A stretch of 32,073 nucleotides of DNA. Source: Paludibacteraceae bacterium. GTDB taxonomy: Bacteria > Bacteroidota > Bacteroidia > Bacteroidales > Paludibacteraceae. Of the stretch, positions 14,220 to 22,803 are shown piece by piece. The notes under the pieces were generated by a model. It was not told where the DNA came from, ran no database searches, and saw nothing but the letters and a program-made list of their open reading frames with translations. The stretch covers positions 1 through 32,073 of the forward strand of contig JAKSNT010000018.1 of the NCBI GenBank assembly GCA_024399575.1, in the 5' to 3' direction. A program made the translations under genes and the position numbers. The first letter of the stretch is position 1; every line of letters begins with the position of its first letter.

Positions 14220-16064
14220 ATGAAAAAAGTATTATTGTCATTATTTTTGGTGGTTTGCTCAATTGGCTGTATGATGGCTGATGGTGTGTCGTTCAAGGCT
14301 TCGGCACCAAATACCATTGGCGCAGGGCAGGCTTTCCAGCTTGTATATACGGTCAATGAGGCAGGTAAGGATTTTCGGTTGCCTTCGCTAAATGGATTCG
14401 AAGTCTTGGCAGGGCCATATACCTCTACATCTTCCAGCACCACAATTATTAACGGAAAAGTTTCATCGTCTAAAGAAATCAGATATACATTTACAATTCA
14501 GGCAAATAACCAAGGAACGTTTACTATTCCATCTGCATCGATAGTTGTTGATGGACAGAAATACAATTCAAATTCGCTTACTATTAAAGTTTTGCCGGAA
14601 GATAAGGCTGCAACTGCTTCGCAGGGTGGTGGCGGCTCGAATGGACGTGGTCAGGGGGGCACTTCTGCAGGTAGTGCCACTTCTGCTGACCGGTTGTTTG
14701 TAAGAGCGATAATATCAAGAACTAAAGTTATGGAGCAAGAAGCGATATCGGTAACCTATAAACTGTATTCCAAGGAAGATATTGTTGGCTTCGAAGATGT
14801 AAAATTGCCTGATTTTAAAGATTTTATGGTGCAGGAAATTGAGTTGCCTAAAGAACGAGGTTTGCAACGTGAAAGTTATAACGGTTCGCAATATTTGACA
14901 TATGAAATATATAAAGGTATATTGTTTCCACAACATGCTGGTACTTTGGTAATTGACCATTTCAAATGCAAGGTTGACGTTCGTGTGAGGGTACAGCGTC
15001 AGTCTCGCAGCTTCTTTGACAGTTTCTTCGAGTCGTATCAAGATGTACAGAAGGAACTTTCTACAACTAAAACAGATATTGTCGTCACCACATTACCAAA
15101 ACCAAAACCTGCTGATTTTACTGGGATTGTAGGTTCGTTGCAAATGAGTAAGACTGTTTCTGCAACCGAAGTCAAATCGAATCAACCAATCACTATCAAA
15201 CTGACATTGACAGGTTCTGGCAATATGAAGATACTCAATGTTCCTGAACTGAATTTTCCAATGGATTTCGAGACATATGAGCCTAAAGTGACTAATAATT
15301 TCAAGACTTCGGCTAATGGACAGTCTGGAACAAAGGTTATTGAGTATCTTGTCATTCCTCGTCATAATGGTGAATTTACTGTCCCAAGTGCATCTCTTTC
15401 GTATTTTGATGTGAACAGTCATACTTACAAAACGCTTCAGACTGGCGATATGTATTTTAAAATCTTGAAAGGTGATGGTGAAGAGGAAGAAAGTGGCGAA
15501 GCTGTACTTAGTGCGCGTGAACAGGAGAAGGTCGAAATGCTTGCAAGAGATATCCATTATCTGAATACTGGAAAACCTATTATCCGTAAGCATGAGTCAT
15601 TTATTGTGAAAAATCCACTCTATTGGCTGAGTTTCCTTGTTATGCTTATTGTTACTTCATTGCTTGTGATACTGTTCCGAAAGCAGGCAGCTGACAATGC
15701 CAATGTGGCGCTGATGAAGAACCGAAAGGCCAATAAAATGGCACGTAAACGTTTGAAAATCGCTGACAGAGAATGGCGTGCTGGAAATCGCGAAGTCTTT
15801 TATGACGAAGTACTCAAGGCTCTTTGGGGATATGTTTCTGATAAATTGTCAATGCCAGTTGCAGATCTCAATAAAGAGAATATATCTTCAAGTCTTGCCG
15901 AGTATGGAGTCTCTGAAGAAATGACTGCAGGATTTGTTGAATTGCTTAATGAGTGTGAGTTCCAGCGTTATGCACCTGTAGGTGATGTGAAGACTGCCAT
16001 GGACAAAATTTATCGTGAAGCAATTGACGTAATATCAGAATTGGATAACCAAATAAAAAAATGA
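14220..16064 (+). CDS. batD: BatD family protein
   Basis: A 614-residue BatD (DUF11-like/oxygen-tolerance) protein. It has a signal peptide (1-20, 'GCMMADG'), several immunoglobulin-like beta domains with 'IIRTKVMEQEAISVTYKLYS'-type repeats, a Gly-rich linker near residue 140, one membrane helix at about 465-487 ('PLYWLSFLVMLIVTSLLVILF') and a cytoplasmic helical tail ('EWRAGNREVFYDEVLKALWG'). The ATG at 14220 is preferred over the in-frame TTG at 14211; it gives a normal signal sequence and begins 2 nt after the batC stop. Overlaps batE by 4 nt. Confidence 0.92.
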   Translation: MKKVLLSLFLVVCSIGCMMADGVSFKASAPNTIGAGQAFQLVYTVNEAGKDFRLPSLNGFEVLAGPYTSTSSSTTIINGKVSSSKEIRYTFTIQANNQGTFTIPSASIVVDGQKYNSNSLTIKVLPEDKAATASQGGGGSNGRGQGGTSAGSATSADRLFVRAIISRTKVMEQEAISVTYKLYSKEDIVGFEDVKLPDFKDFMVQEIELPKERGLQRESYNGSQYLTYEIYKGILFPQHAGTLVIDHFKCKVDVRVRVQRQSRSFFDSFFESYQDVQKELSTTKTDIVVTTLPKPKPADFTGIVGSLQMSKTVSATEVKSNQPITIKLTLTGSGNMKILNVPELNFPMDFETYEPKVTNNFKTSANGQSGTKVIEYLVIPRHNGEFTVPSASLSYFDVNSHTYKTLQTGDMYFKILKGDGEEEESGEAVLSAREQEKVEMLARDIHYLNTGKPIIRKHESFIVKNPLYWLSFLVMLIVTSLLVILFRKQAADNANVALMKNRKANKMARKRLKIADREWRAGNREVFYDEVLKALWGYVSDKLSMPVADLNKENISSSLAEYGVSEEMTAGFVELLNECEFQRYAPVGDVKTAMDKIYREAIDVISELDNQIKK

Positions 16065-16810
16065 AGAAGTTATACATATTAATATTGTGTTTTCTGCCGA
16101 TAGTAATTAATGCAGAAAATATTGACGCACTTTGGCAGCAGGCAGAGAAGGCTTATGCAGCACGTGATTATGAGTCAGCTGTCGCAATTTATGAAAAACT
16201 TGTGGTTGATGGCGAGTCCGCACCATTGTATTATAATTATGCTAATGCATTGCTTAAAGCTGGCTATACAGGCAAAGCGATTCTTTTTTACGAACGTGCT
16301 TTGCGTCTTGACCCTTCGAATGATGACATTAAGTATAATCTTGAATTTGCAAATCTTACAAAAACTGATAAGATTGATAAAATAGAGACTTTTTTTGTTG
16401 CTAAATGGTATGAGGATATTACTATGTTGTTTCGATCGAATGTCTGGGCATATTTAAGTTTATCTTTATTCCTACTTGCAATGGTTTGTTTCCTATTGTT
16501 CAGATTTGGAAAGAATATTGTTCTTCGCAAGGTTGGATTCGGATTGTTTGTTGTAATGTTCGTTTGTTCGGTTTTGTCAGTTTTTCATGCGATTAAGTCA
16601 TATAATATGATAGAGAATAGTCGGGCTGCTATTTTGATGGTTGGAAGCGAAACGGCTAAAAGTACTCCCGACAGTGGCGGCACTGAGGTTTTTGTCATAC
16701 ACGAGGGTACTAAAGTTTTTGTAAAATCAACATTAGGTGAATGGAGTGAGGTTCGTATCGAGGATGGAAATATCGGATGGATCAGAACTTCAAGTTACGA
16801 AATAATTTGA
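16061..16810 (+). CDS. batE: BatE, TPR and SH3-like membrane protein
   Basis: A 249-residue protein with a signal peptide (1-18, 'IVINAEN'), two TPR units (about 22-100), two membrane helices (about 127-147 and 155-180), and a C-terminal bacterial SH3-like domain ('TEVFVIHEGTKVFVKS', 'GEWSEVRIEDGNIGWI'). This arrangement is the standard BatE architecture. It is the last Bat gene; the PAP2 gene starts 4 nt later. Confidence 0.92.
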   Translation: MKKLYILILCFLPIVINAENIDALWQQAEKAYAARDYESAVAIYEKLVVDGESAPLYYNYANALLKAGYTGKAILFYERALRLDPSNDDIKYNLEFANLTKTDKIDKIETFFVAKWYEDITMLFRSNVWAYLSLSLFLLAMVCFLLFRFGKNIVLRKVGFGLFVVMFVCSVLSVFHAIKSYNMIENSRAAILMVGSETAKSTPDSGGTEVFVIHEGTKVFVKSTLGEWSEVRIEDGNIGWIRTSSYEII

Positions 16811-16814
16811 TGTG

Positions 16815-17453
16815 ATGGGAGTATTGGAATTAGACAGAGTGTTGACTCTATCAATAAATAATTGGAATTCGTCGTTTGGCGACGGATTCTTTTTTACCTT
16901 TACGTCAACATGGATATGGCTGCCTTTGGCTCTTGTATTGATGGCTATCGTATGGAGGACATATGATTGGAAAACCATGTTGCTTGTCATTGCGGGTATC
17001 GGACTTTGTATTCTGTTGGCGGATCAGACGACTTCGCTTATCAAGCATACCGTTTGCCGCTTGCGACCTACCCATGAGCCATTACTCGATGGACAGGTGC
17101 ATATTGTGAATGGTTATGTCGGCGGCATGTTCGGATTTTGTTCAGCTCATGCTTCAAACACAGCGTCAATAGTTGTATTTACTGCATTGCTTTTCAGAAA
17201 TTGGATATATTCTGTATTGATGTCAACGTGGGCTTTGCTGAATATGTGGAGCAGAATATATCTTGGAGTGCATTACCTTGGCGACATCTTATGTGGAGCT
17301 TTGCTTGGAATGCTTATTGGATGGTTGATATATATATTGTTTTGTTGGATATGGAGTAAAACAATTCTCTCTAATCGTCAGGTTATGCCGTTGTGTATCA
17401 CTTATTTGATTATAGTATTTGCAATTATTGCAATGGCGCTGGCGAATATGTGA
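16815..17453 (+). CDS. PAP2-family membrane phosphatase
   Basis: A polytopic membrane protein of 212 residues. The three phosphatase motifs are present: KxxxxxxRP ('KHTVCRLRP'), the second motif as 'SAHAS' (PSGH variant), and SRxxxxxHxxxD ('SRIYLGVHYLGD'). Members dephosphorylate undecaprenyl pyrophosphate, phosphatidate or lipid A; the substrate is not resolved here. The ATG at 16815 was preferred to GTG 16812. It lies 4 nt after batE and was probably appended to the Bat transcript. Confidence 0.9.
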   Translation: MGVLELDRVLTLSINNWNSSFGDGFFFTFTSTWIWLPLALVLMAIVWRTYDWKTMLLVIAGIGLCILLADQTTSLIKHTVCRLRPTHEPLLDGQVHIVNGYVGGMFGFCSAHASNTASIVVFTALLFRNWIYSVLMSTWALLNMWSRIYLGVHYLGDILCGALLGMLIGWLIYILFCWIWSKTILSNRQVMPLCITYLIIVFAIIAMALANM

Positions 17454-17476
17454 AAAATATTTTGTAAAATATTTTG
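17454..17476. repeat. Paired 11-bp palindromic direct repeats at a promoter
   Basis: aaaatattttg occurs at 17454-17464 and 17466-17476 (12-bp period, about one helical turn); each contains the palindrome aaaatatttt. The second copy overlaps the -33 TTTG of the following promoter, so it is well placed as an operator. Confidence 0.55.
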
Positions 17477-17503
17477 CAATATCCGAAATTATTATTACCT
17501 TTG
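17473..17503 (+). promoter_or_regulatory. Bacteroidetes promoter for the HTH protein
   Basis: TTTG at 17473-17476, 19 nt, then TACCTTTG at 17496-17503 is a full consensus match. A start near 17509 leaves about a 32-nt leader. Confidence 0.8.
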
Positions 17504-17540
17504 GAACATCAAAATTAACTATAATTTTATTTTTACGGTT

Positions 17541-17789
17541 ATGGCAATGACACTTAGTTTCAATGAGTTGCGCAGAATTAAGGATGCGCTTCCACACGGC
17601 AGTATGCAGAAGATTGCAGATGAGTTGGGAATAGAGGCTGACACTGTTCGAAATTATTTCGGTGCTCAGAAGTTTGAAAATGGTCAGGGATGTGGTGTAC
17701 ACATTGAACCAGGTCCTGATGGGGGTTGGGTGACTCTTGACGATACAACAATACTTGATAAGGCCAAACAGATATTGGCTCAGAAATAA
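17541..17789 (+). CDS. Small helix-turn-helix DNA-binding protein
   Basis: An 82-residue cytosolic protein. Residues 20-40 ('GSMQKIADELGIEADTVRNYF') fit a helix-turn-helix, and a glycine-rich loop ('GPDGGWVTLDD') and a C-terminal helix follow. From memory, similar small proteins are widespread and highly conserved in Bacteroidales, but I know no assigned function. It is monocistronic with its own promoter and terminator. A second in-frame ATG at 17547 is also possible. Confidence 0.85.
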   Translation: MAMTLSFNELRRIKDALPHGSMQKIADELGIEADTVRNYFGAQKFENGQGCGVHIEPGPDGGWVTLDDTTILDKAKQILAQK

Positions 17790-17807
17790 TTACTCAAAAG
17801 AATGGTA

Positions 17808-17846
17808 AAAAAAGGAGCTTTTCTCTAACGGAAAGCTCCTTTTTTA
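17808..17846. terminator. Bidirectional terminator between convergent genes
   Basis: An 8-bp stem ggagcttt/aaagctcc with a 10-nt loop is flanked by seven As on the left and six Ts on the right, so it works in both directions for the HTH gene (+) and the nitroreductase gene (-). Confidence 0.9.
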
Positions 17847-17864
17847 GTTGTTACATCGTATATC

Positions 17865-18485
17865 TTAGTATCTGTTCATGTGAAAATTCTCGTCAAGCCA
17901 TTTGTCCTTTGGCATATCTTCACCAGTAGGGTGACCTAATGGAATAACATTAAGAGGGATAAGGTTGGATGGTAGGTTTAATACCAAAGTCACTGAAGCG
18001 ATTTTCTCGCTGTCAGGATATACTGCAGTCCATACAGCGCCAAGCCCCATTGCCTCTGCTGCTAACAAAAGATTTTCTGTTGCTGCTGAACAGTCCTGAA
18101 TCCAGAATTGTTGTCCATCACCTTCCAGCGTTTTTGCCATATCACCGCAAACAACCATTGCAGCCTGTGCCTGTTCCAGCATTTTAGCGTATGGAAGTGC
18201 AATGCAGAGTGAATCTAGAAGAGCACGTTCGTTGACGGCAACAATTGCCCAAGGTTGTTTATTACATGCTGTTGGTGCTGCCATAGCGGCACGTGCCAAT
18301 GCTTTCAGTTGCTCTTCTGCAACGGGTTCGTTGGTGAAATGGCGTACTGACTTGCGTTGTGCAATGTTGCTCAAAACGATTGCTGATGAATCAATAAGTT
18401 CATTTCCGGAATTCTCATCTGTCTTGGTGTTGCAGCATGCTGCCATCGTTGCTGCAACAATTAGTGTAAAAAACAGTTTTTTCAT
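17865..18485 (-). CDS. Nitroreductase-family lipoprotein
   Basis: A 206-residue protein with a lipoprotein signal (1-17, lipobox 'TMAAC' just before a second Cys). The mature domain is nitroreductase-like: 'RKSVRHFTNEPV' and 'AAMAAPTACNKQPWAIV' are the FMN-phosphate and ring-contact segments, and 'AAEAMGLGAVWTAVYPD' and 'IPLGHPTGED' are family motifs. The lipobox predicts an FMN enzyme anchored outside the cytoplasm. There is no twin-arginine motif in the signal. It is the last gene of a five-gene minus-strand run, 2 nt after rlmN. Confidence 0.9.
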   Translation of the reverse strand: MKKLFFTLIVAATMAACCNTKTDENSGNELIDSSAIVLSNIAQRKSVRHFTNEPVAEEQLKALARAAMAAPTACNKQPWAIVAVNERALLDSLCIALPYAKMLEQAQAAMVVCGDMAKTLEGDGQQFWIQDCSAATENLLLAAEAMGLGAVWTAVYPDSEKIASVTLVLNLPSNLIPLNVIPLGHPTGEDMPKDKWLDENFHMNRY

Positions 18486-18487
18486 AA

Positions 18488-19495
18488 TTATATATGTTTA
18501 TGGTTTGAAGATAGCAATCCACATGCTGCCTGTATATCTTCTCCTCGCGATCGTCTGATTGTGCAGGTAGTTCCGTTGGCTGTCAATCGGTCGCGGAATG
18601 CAGTCATCTTGACTTCGTCTGGACTTTGTAAATCTTGTCCTGGGATGGCATGCCATCGAATGAGGTTTACACGACATTCCAGCCCTTTAGTGAGTCTGAT
18701 TATCTCTGCTGCATGGCGTGGTGAGTCGTTTCGTCCGCTTATCAATATGTATTCGAACGAAATGCGTCTTTGGTGAGTCCAATCGAATTTTCGTATGACG
18801 TCAATGACTTCGCTGATAGGGTAGCGCTTTTCAATTGGCATTATTTCTGACCGCTCCTTGGAGAAAGGATTGTGCATTGAGACAGCGAGATGGCATTCTG
18901 ACTCTTTCAGAAATCGTTCCATTGTTGGTATAATGCCTACTGTTGAAACTGTTATGCGGTGCGGACTCCATCCGAATCCCCAGTCTGATGTCAGAATTTC
19001 AATTGCTTTCATCACTTCGTCGAAATTGTCCATGGGTTCGCCCATGCCCATAAACACAATGTTTGTCAGTTGCTTTGATTCCGGAACTGACATTATTTGG
19101 TTTATGATTTCAGTGACAGTGAGGTTGCCGTTCCATCCTTGTTTGCCTGTCATGCAGAATTGGCAGTTCATTTTGCATCCTACTTGACAAGACACGCAGA
19201 GTGTTCCTCGCTCTTCTTCAGGAATGAATACTGTCTCTACTGGTCCGTGAGATGTTTCGAACAGATATTTTGTTGTTCCATCAACAGAGTGTGCAGACAA
19301 AATCGGGGTACAGATACCTATGGTACATTCCTTGGATAACGTCTCTCGTAATGATTTCGACAGGTTTGTCATTTCATCGATGCTATGAATGTGCTTTTTG
19401 TATAACCAATCTGTTATCTGTTTGGCTACAAAGGTTTTTGCACCAAATTTGGCTACAATCTGTTTTATTTCGTCGTGTGTGGTTATAAGTTCCAT
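18488..19495 (-). CDS. rlmN: Dual-specificity RNA methyltransferase RlmN
   Basis: A radical-SAM methyltransferase that makes 2-methyladenosine at 23S rRNA A2503 and tRNA A37. The cluster motif is 'CKMNCQFC' (C-x3-C-x2-C), followed by 'MTGKQGWNGNLT'. 'GMGEPMDNFDEV' is the SAM-binding segment, and the methyl-carrying cysteine is in 'RRSRGEDIQAACGLL' near the C-terminus, with the partner cysteine upstream. Its 335 residues are typical. It lies 3 nt after the DUF2147 gene. Confidence 0.96.
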   Translation of the reverse strand: MELITTHDEIKQIVAKFGAKTFVAKQITDWLYKKHIHSIDEMTNLSKSLRETLSKECTIGICTPILSAHSVDGTTKYLFETSHGPVETVFIPEEERGTLCVSCQVGCKMNCQFCMTGKQGWNGNLTVTEIINQIMSVPESKQLTNIVFMGMGEPMDNFDEVMKAIEILTSDWGFGWSPHRITVSTVGIIPTMERFLKESECHLAVSMHNPFSKERSEIMPIEKRYPISEVIDVIRKFDWTHQRRISFEYILISGRNDSPRHAAEIIRLTKGLECRVNLIRWHAIPGQDLQSPDEVKMTAFRDRLTANGTTCTIRRSRGEDIQAACGLLSSNHKHI

Positions 19496-19498
19496 ACA

Positions 19499-19948
19499 TT
19501 ATAGTTTTTGCCATTCCTGCGAACGACCTAATATACCGTGGCTGTCTAATGATCCGCGCAGAATGAGTTTTCCTTTTTTTACGTCGTACCAAATAAATCC
19601 ATAATAGAATTTTCCATTGTTGGGGTCAAGCACTTTGCCACCACCAAGACGTTGTTTCTCTGCATCATAGACCATGTCGTATATGATTGTCATCCCTTTC
19701 ATCGGCTTGCCATGCAGTTCGCCTTTGCATTTTTCGCAAATTGCATTTTCGTAACCAGGATAGGTTATCCGAACTATCTTTCCATAATATTTCCCATTCG
19801 TGGCTTTGAAAATCTTTACAATCGACACTGGCTCGTTGATTTCGTCGTCAATTGAGTACCATTCTCCGATTATTTTTTCGATTTGTCCGTGGCATATTGT
19901 TGCCATCAAGAGCATTAATAGCAATAAAAAATTCTTTTTCATAATCAT
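19499..19948 (-). CDS. DUF2147 secreted protein
   Basis: A 149-residue protein with a signal peptide (to about residue 21, 'ICHGQ'). The mature sequence has the lipocalin-like DUF2147 pattern: 'IIGEWYSIDDE', 'IVKIFKATNGKYYGKIV', 'GGGKVLDPNNGKFYYGF', 'LILRGSLDSHGILGRSQEW'. CEKC near residue 78 may form a disulfide. The function is unknown. The start overlaps the methyltransferase stop as ATGA; an ATG at 19942 would give a shorter signal peptide and is equally plausible. Confidence 0.88.
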   Translation of the reverse strand: MIMKKNFLLLLMLLMATICHGQIEKIIGEWYSIDDEINEPVSIVKIFKATNGKYYGKIVRITYPGYENAICEKCKGELHGKPMKGMTIIYDMVYDAEKQRLGGGKVLDPNNGKFYYGFIWYDVKKGKLILRGSLDSHGILGRSQEWQKL

Positions 19949-21123
19949 TCAACATATAGTACTAACCCTTTCAAATATTCTCCTTCAGGGTGATAAATGT
20001 TTATTGGATGGTCAATTGGTTGCGTCAGTTGGTGCAATATTCGTACATGACGTCCTGATATTGCAGCTGCGGTAAAGACTGCTAAGCGAAACTGCTCGCG
20101 GTTGACTGCTTGTGAACATGAGAATGTGAACAAAATGCCTCCTTTACGTATTTTTTTGAAAGCCAATGCGTTCAATCTTCGGTACCCAATCAGTGCATTG
20201 TGCAGAGCATCTCTGTGCTTTGCGAAAGCTGGAGGGTCTAATATAATCAGGTCGTAACGATTGTCAATATCCTCCATGAATTTGAACGCATTGGTGACGA
20301 AAGCTTCGTGGCGTGGGTCATTGCCGTAGTTCAATTCTATATTTTTGTTGACGAGGTTGATTGCCTTGTCTGATGCATCAACCGAATGCACCTCTTTGGC
20401 TCCACCACGCAGTGCATAAAAAGAGAATCCACCAGTATAGCAGAACATATTCAATACGTTTCTGCCATTGGCATAATGCTCTAACAGTGAACGATTCTCA
20501 CGTTGGTCAAGAAAGAAACCTGTTTTTTGTCCTTCTATCCAATCGGTATGAAATCTTAACCCGTTCTCAGTCGCAATGTCGTCAGTCGGTTCGAAATTTC
20601 CTATAATATAGCCATCATGTGCTTTTTCTTTTGCCTTGTGTGGCATTGTGCCTTCCGATTTGTAATATACTTTTCTCACTTCGGTGACAGTTTCGACTAT
20701 CAGTTCTGCCAACATCTCGCGTATGAGGTGCATGCCAATGGAATGCGCTTGGAGCACGGCTGTATTATTGTAAATGTCAACTACCAATCCTGGCAATCCG
20801 TCACCTTCGCCATGAACGAGACGATATGAATTAGTCCGTTCGTTAGGCAGTCCCATTGCTCGACGCATTGAGGCTGCTGTTTCAATTTTAGTTTTGAAAT
20901 AATCTCTATCAATAAGACAATCTGTGAATGACAGGATGCGTACTGCAATGCTGCCTATTTGGTAATGTCCGAGGGCGAGGAACTCATGAGTTGAACTCTC
21001 TATCCGTACCAATTCGCCTTCCTCGGGTTCGGCAGAAAATTTCTTTATTGCGCCTGAGAATATCCATGGATGGAATCTTTGTATGTTCTCTTCCTTTCCT
21101 GATTTCAGGGTTATGGTTATCAT
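19945..21123 (-). CDS. RlmI-like SAM-dependent rRNA methyltransferase
   Basis: A 392-residue protein with an N-terminal PUA domain (about 1-75, 'RFHPWIFSGAIKKF') and a Rossmann methyltransferase domain ('VLNMFCYTGGFSFYALRGG', 'HSVDASDKA', 'DLIILDPPAFAK', 'FTFSCSQAV'). This is the RlmI/YccW architecture, which makes m5C at 23S rRNA 1962 in Escherichia coli; the exact target here is not determinable. The start lies 1 nt after the exonuclease stop. Confidence 0.9.
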   Translation of the reverse strand: MITITLKSGKEENIQRFHPWIFSGAIKKFSAEPEEGELVRIESSTHEFLALGHYQIGSIAVRILSFTDCLIDRDYFKTKIETAASMRRAMGLPNERTNSYRLVHGEGDGLPGLVVDIYNNTAVLQAHSIGMHLIREMLAELIVETVTEVRKVYYKSEGTMPHKAKEKAHDGYIIGNFEPTDDIATENGLRFHTDWIEGQKTGFFLDQRENRSLLEHYANGRNVLNMFCYTGGFSFYALRGGAKEVHSVDASDKAINLVNKNIELNYGNDPRHEAFVTNAFKFMEDIDNRYDLIILDPPAFAKHRDALHNALIGYRRLNALAFKKIRKGGILFTFSCSQAVNREQFRLAVFTAAAISGRHVRILHQLTQPIDHPINIYHPEGEYLKGLVLYVE

Positions 21124-21124
21124 A

Positions 21125-21706
21125 TTATTCTATTTGTTTTCGTAAATGTTTGTAAATTTTCAGGCATGCCCAAGCGTCGATTGCTGCATATTGTTGTTGG
21201 GCAGGAGAAAGTGGATTGATTTCCCAGTTCGACAGCTGCTGAGCTTTCGAAATATGTTCACCGAACACAATTGCATAAATTTTCTGCAATGACATCTCTT
21301 CTATTCCGAATGGTTTTACATATTTCTGTAATTCTACGAAACCGGCAGGATGGCATGGCATCCATCTTTGCAACGAACGGGAGTCATCGTGTGTCGATAG
21401 ACCTATTTTGGTGACTGATGGGTCTTCCAATAATGCTTTCAGATTTTCGTTCTTGCCTATCATCTGCAGTCTGAACAGGTAGCATGTCGTGGGTGTAGCA
21501 AGTTGCAATAATGATACTTTATATAATACTCCTTTTACAAATGATGGACGAGTCTCGGTGTCAAATCCAATTGTCCCAGCCTGTCTGAGGACTGAAATGG
21601 CACAGTCTATGCCTGCTGTCGAATCAATGACTATTATTCTGCCGCTAATTGAGCACATTGGCATTTTGCCAATTTCTTCCTTTTCTATTTTTGATTGATA
21701 AATCAT
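21125..21706 (-). CDS. DEDDy-type 3'-5' exonuclease (RNase D-like)
   Basis: A 193-residue single-domain exonuclease. The acidic metal ligands are D49 and E51 ('FDTE'), D107 or D108 ('STHDD'), and D177 with tyrosine at -4 (Y173), which defines the DEDDy type. No HRDC domain is present, so it is shorter than RNase D. The ATG at 21706 keeps the N-terminal 'SKIEKEEIGKMP', which I recall as conserved in the Bacteroidetes family; the ATG at 21664 is the alternative. It is the first gene of the run that ends in the nitroreductase. Confidence 0.9.
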   Translation of the reverse strand: MIYQSKIEKEEIGKMPMCSISGRIIVIDSTAGIDCAISVLRQAGTIGFDTETRPSFVKGVLYKVSLLQLATPTTCYLFRLQMIGKNENLKALLEDPSVTKIGLSTHDDSRSLQRWMPCHPAGFVELQKYVKPFGIEEMSLQKIYAIVFGEHISKAQQLSNWEINPLSPAQQQYAAIDAWACLKIYKHLRKQIE

Positions 21707-21710
21707 TCTG

Positions 21711-21741
21711 CAAAGGTACGCTTTTTTTTGTTATTTCCAAA
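21711..21741 (-). promoter_or_regulatory. Bacteroidetes promoter for the exonuclease-to-nitroreductase operon
   Basis: On the minus strand TTTG (21741-21738), 19 nt, TACCTTTG (21718-21711) is a full consensus match. The -7 box ends only 4 nt before the first ATG, so transcription should begin at or within 1-2 nt of that codon. Confidence 0.8.
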
Positions 21742-21808
21742 ATATCGTATTGAAAAACTTTTTTGATTTTTTCAACATACCAATGAATGCTATTTCATGA
21801 AAAAGTAT

Positions 21809-21816
21809 TACCTTTG
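21809..21816 (+). promoter_or_regulatory. -7 element for the ECF sigma gene
   Basis: TACCTTTGCA lies 23 nt before the sigma factor ATG. The -33 region is weak (AATG at 21786-21789, 19 nt away), so this promoter may need activation or the sigma factor's own specificity. Confidence 0.65.
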
Positions 21817-21839
21817 CATTCCGAAATAATATCGAATAT

Positions 21840-22382
21840 ATGGATAATGAAATTGAAAAATTGCTTCCGTCACTTCAAAATATGAAAACGCGTGAACGGG
21901 CATTTTCTGAACTTATGCGGCTTACCAAACGTGCTCTCTATTGGCATATTCGAAAAATAGTTCTTGTGCACGAGGATGCCGATGATGTCTTGCAAAACAC
22001 ATACATAAAAGTGTGGCGTTCCATTGAATCATTCAAAGGTGAGTGCCAGTTATATACTTGGATGTATCGGATAGCTACTAATGAGTCTCTGACTTTTCTC
22101 GCTCAGCAGCGTGCACGCAATGTATCGACACCTCTTGACTATGAAGATCTTATGATTCAGCGTATGGAGGCTGATAGTTATTTTGATGCAGATGAGCTGC
22201 AGCAGAAGTTCCAAGAGGCTATTATGACTTTACCAGAAAAACAAAGAATGGTCTTCAATATGCGCTATTTTGATGAGATGGAATACAAGGAAATGTCTGA
22301 GATTACTGGTACATCCGAAGGTGCATTGAAGGCTTCTTACCATATTGCCGTAGAAAAAATCAAAAAAATTATTACTGGCTGA
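21840..22382 (+). CDS. ECF-type RNA polymerase sigma factor
   Basis: A 180-residue sigma-70 family factor with region 2 ('HEDADDVLQNTYIKVWRSI', 'WMYRIATNESLTFL') and region 4 ('LPEKQRMVFNMRYFDEM', 'YKEMSEITGTSEGALKAS'). Two-region size and layout place it in the extracytoplasmic-function group. It is followed by a small single-pass membrane protein and a Spy-like periplasmic protein, the usual organisation of a regulated envelope-stress module. Confidence 0.95.
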   Translation: MDNEIEKLLPSLQNMKTRERAFSELMRLTKRALYWHIRKIVLVHEDADDVLQNTYIKVWRSIESFKGECQLYTWMYRIATNESLTFLAQQRARNVSTPLDYEDLMIQRMEADSYFDADELQQKFQEAIMTLPEKQRMVFNMRYFDEMEYKEMSEITGTSEGALKASYHIAVEKIKKIITG

Positions 22383-22430
22383 TTAAACTTTCGGCCATTC
22401 ATATTGTCAAAACTGCAAAAACAAAGCAAA

Positions 22431-22802
22431 ATGGGAACTGAATTTGAAAATATAGATCGCAAATTGCCATTTGAGACTCCTGATGGCTATTTCGAAGGTT
22501 TCGAAGAGAGAATGATGAGTCGTATTCATGATGAAGAGGTGTCTGTTGAACTTAATCATATTGAACAACTCAATTCACATCGTCATCGTATTATCCGTCT
22601 TGCCGTAAGCGGAGTTGCTGTTGCAGCTCTATTGGTAATAGGTATATATACTGTCATTGGCTATCAGAATAACGTTAATGAACAGGCAGAGCAGATTATC
22701 GCTGCAACTGCCGAAGAAGAGGCTTATTATGACGAAGTGAACGATGCCCTTGGTACGAGGGAAATTGAAGAAGCATTGGCACAACTAAATTTTAATGAAT
22801 GA
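22431..22802 (+). CDS. Probable anti-sigma factor, single-pass membrane protein
   Basis: A 123-residue protein with a cytoplasmic N-terminus containing 'PFETPDGYFEGFEERMMSRI', one membrane helix (about residues 54-74, 'LAVSGVAVAALLVIGIYTVIG') preceded by basic residues, and a short acidic periplasmic tail. From memory, the DGYFExFExRMxxRI pattern is common in Bacteroidetes proteins encoded right after ECF sigma genes. It lacks an obvious zinc anti-sigma motif. The ATG at 22431 was chosen over an upstream TTG at 22404. The role as sigma inhibitor is inferred from context. Confidence 0.8.
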   Translation: MGTEFENIDRKLPFETPDGYFEGFEERMMSRIHDEEVSVELNHIEQLNSHRHRIIRLAVSGVAVAALLVIGIYTVIGYQNNVNEQAEQIIAATAEEEAYYDEVNDALGTREIEEALAQLNFNE

Positions 22803-22803
22803 T

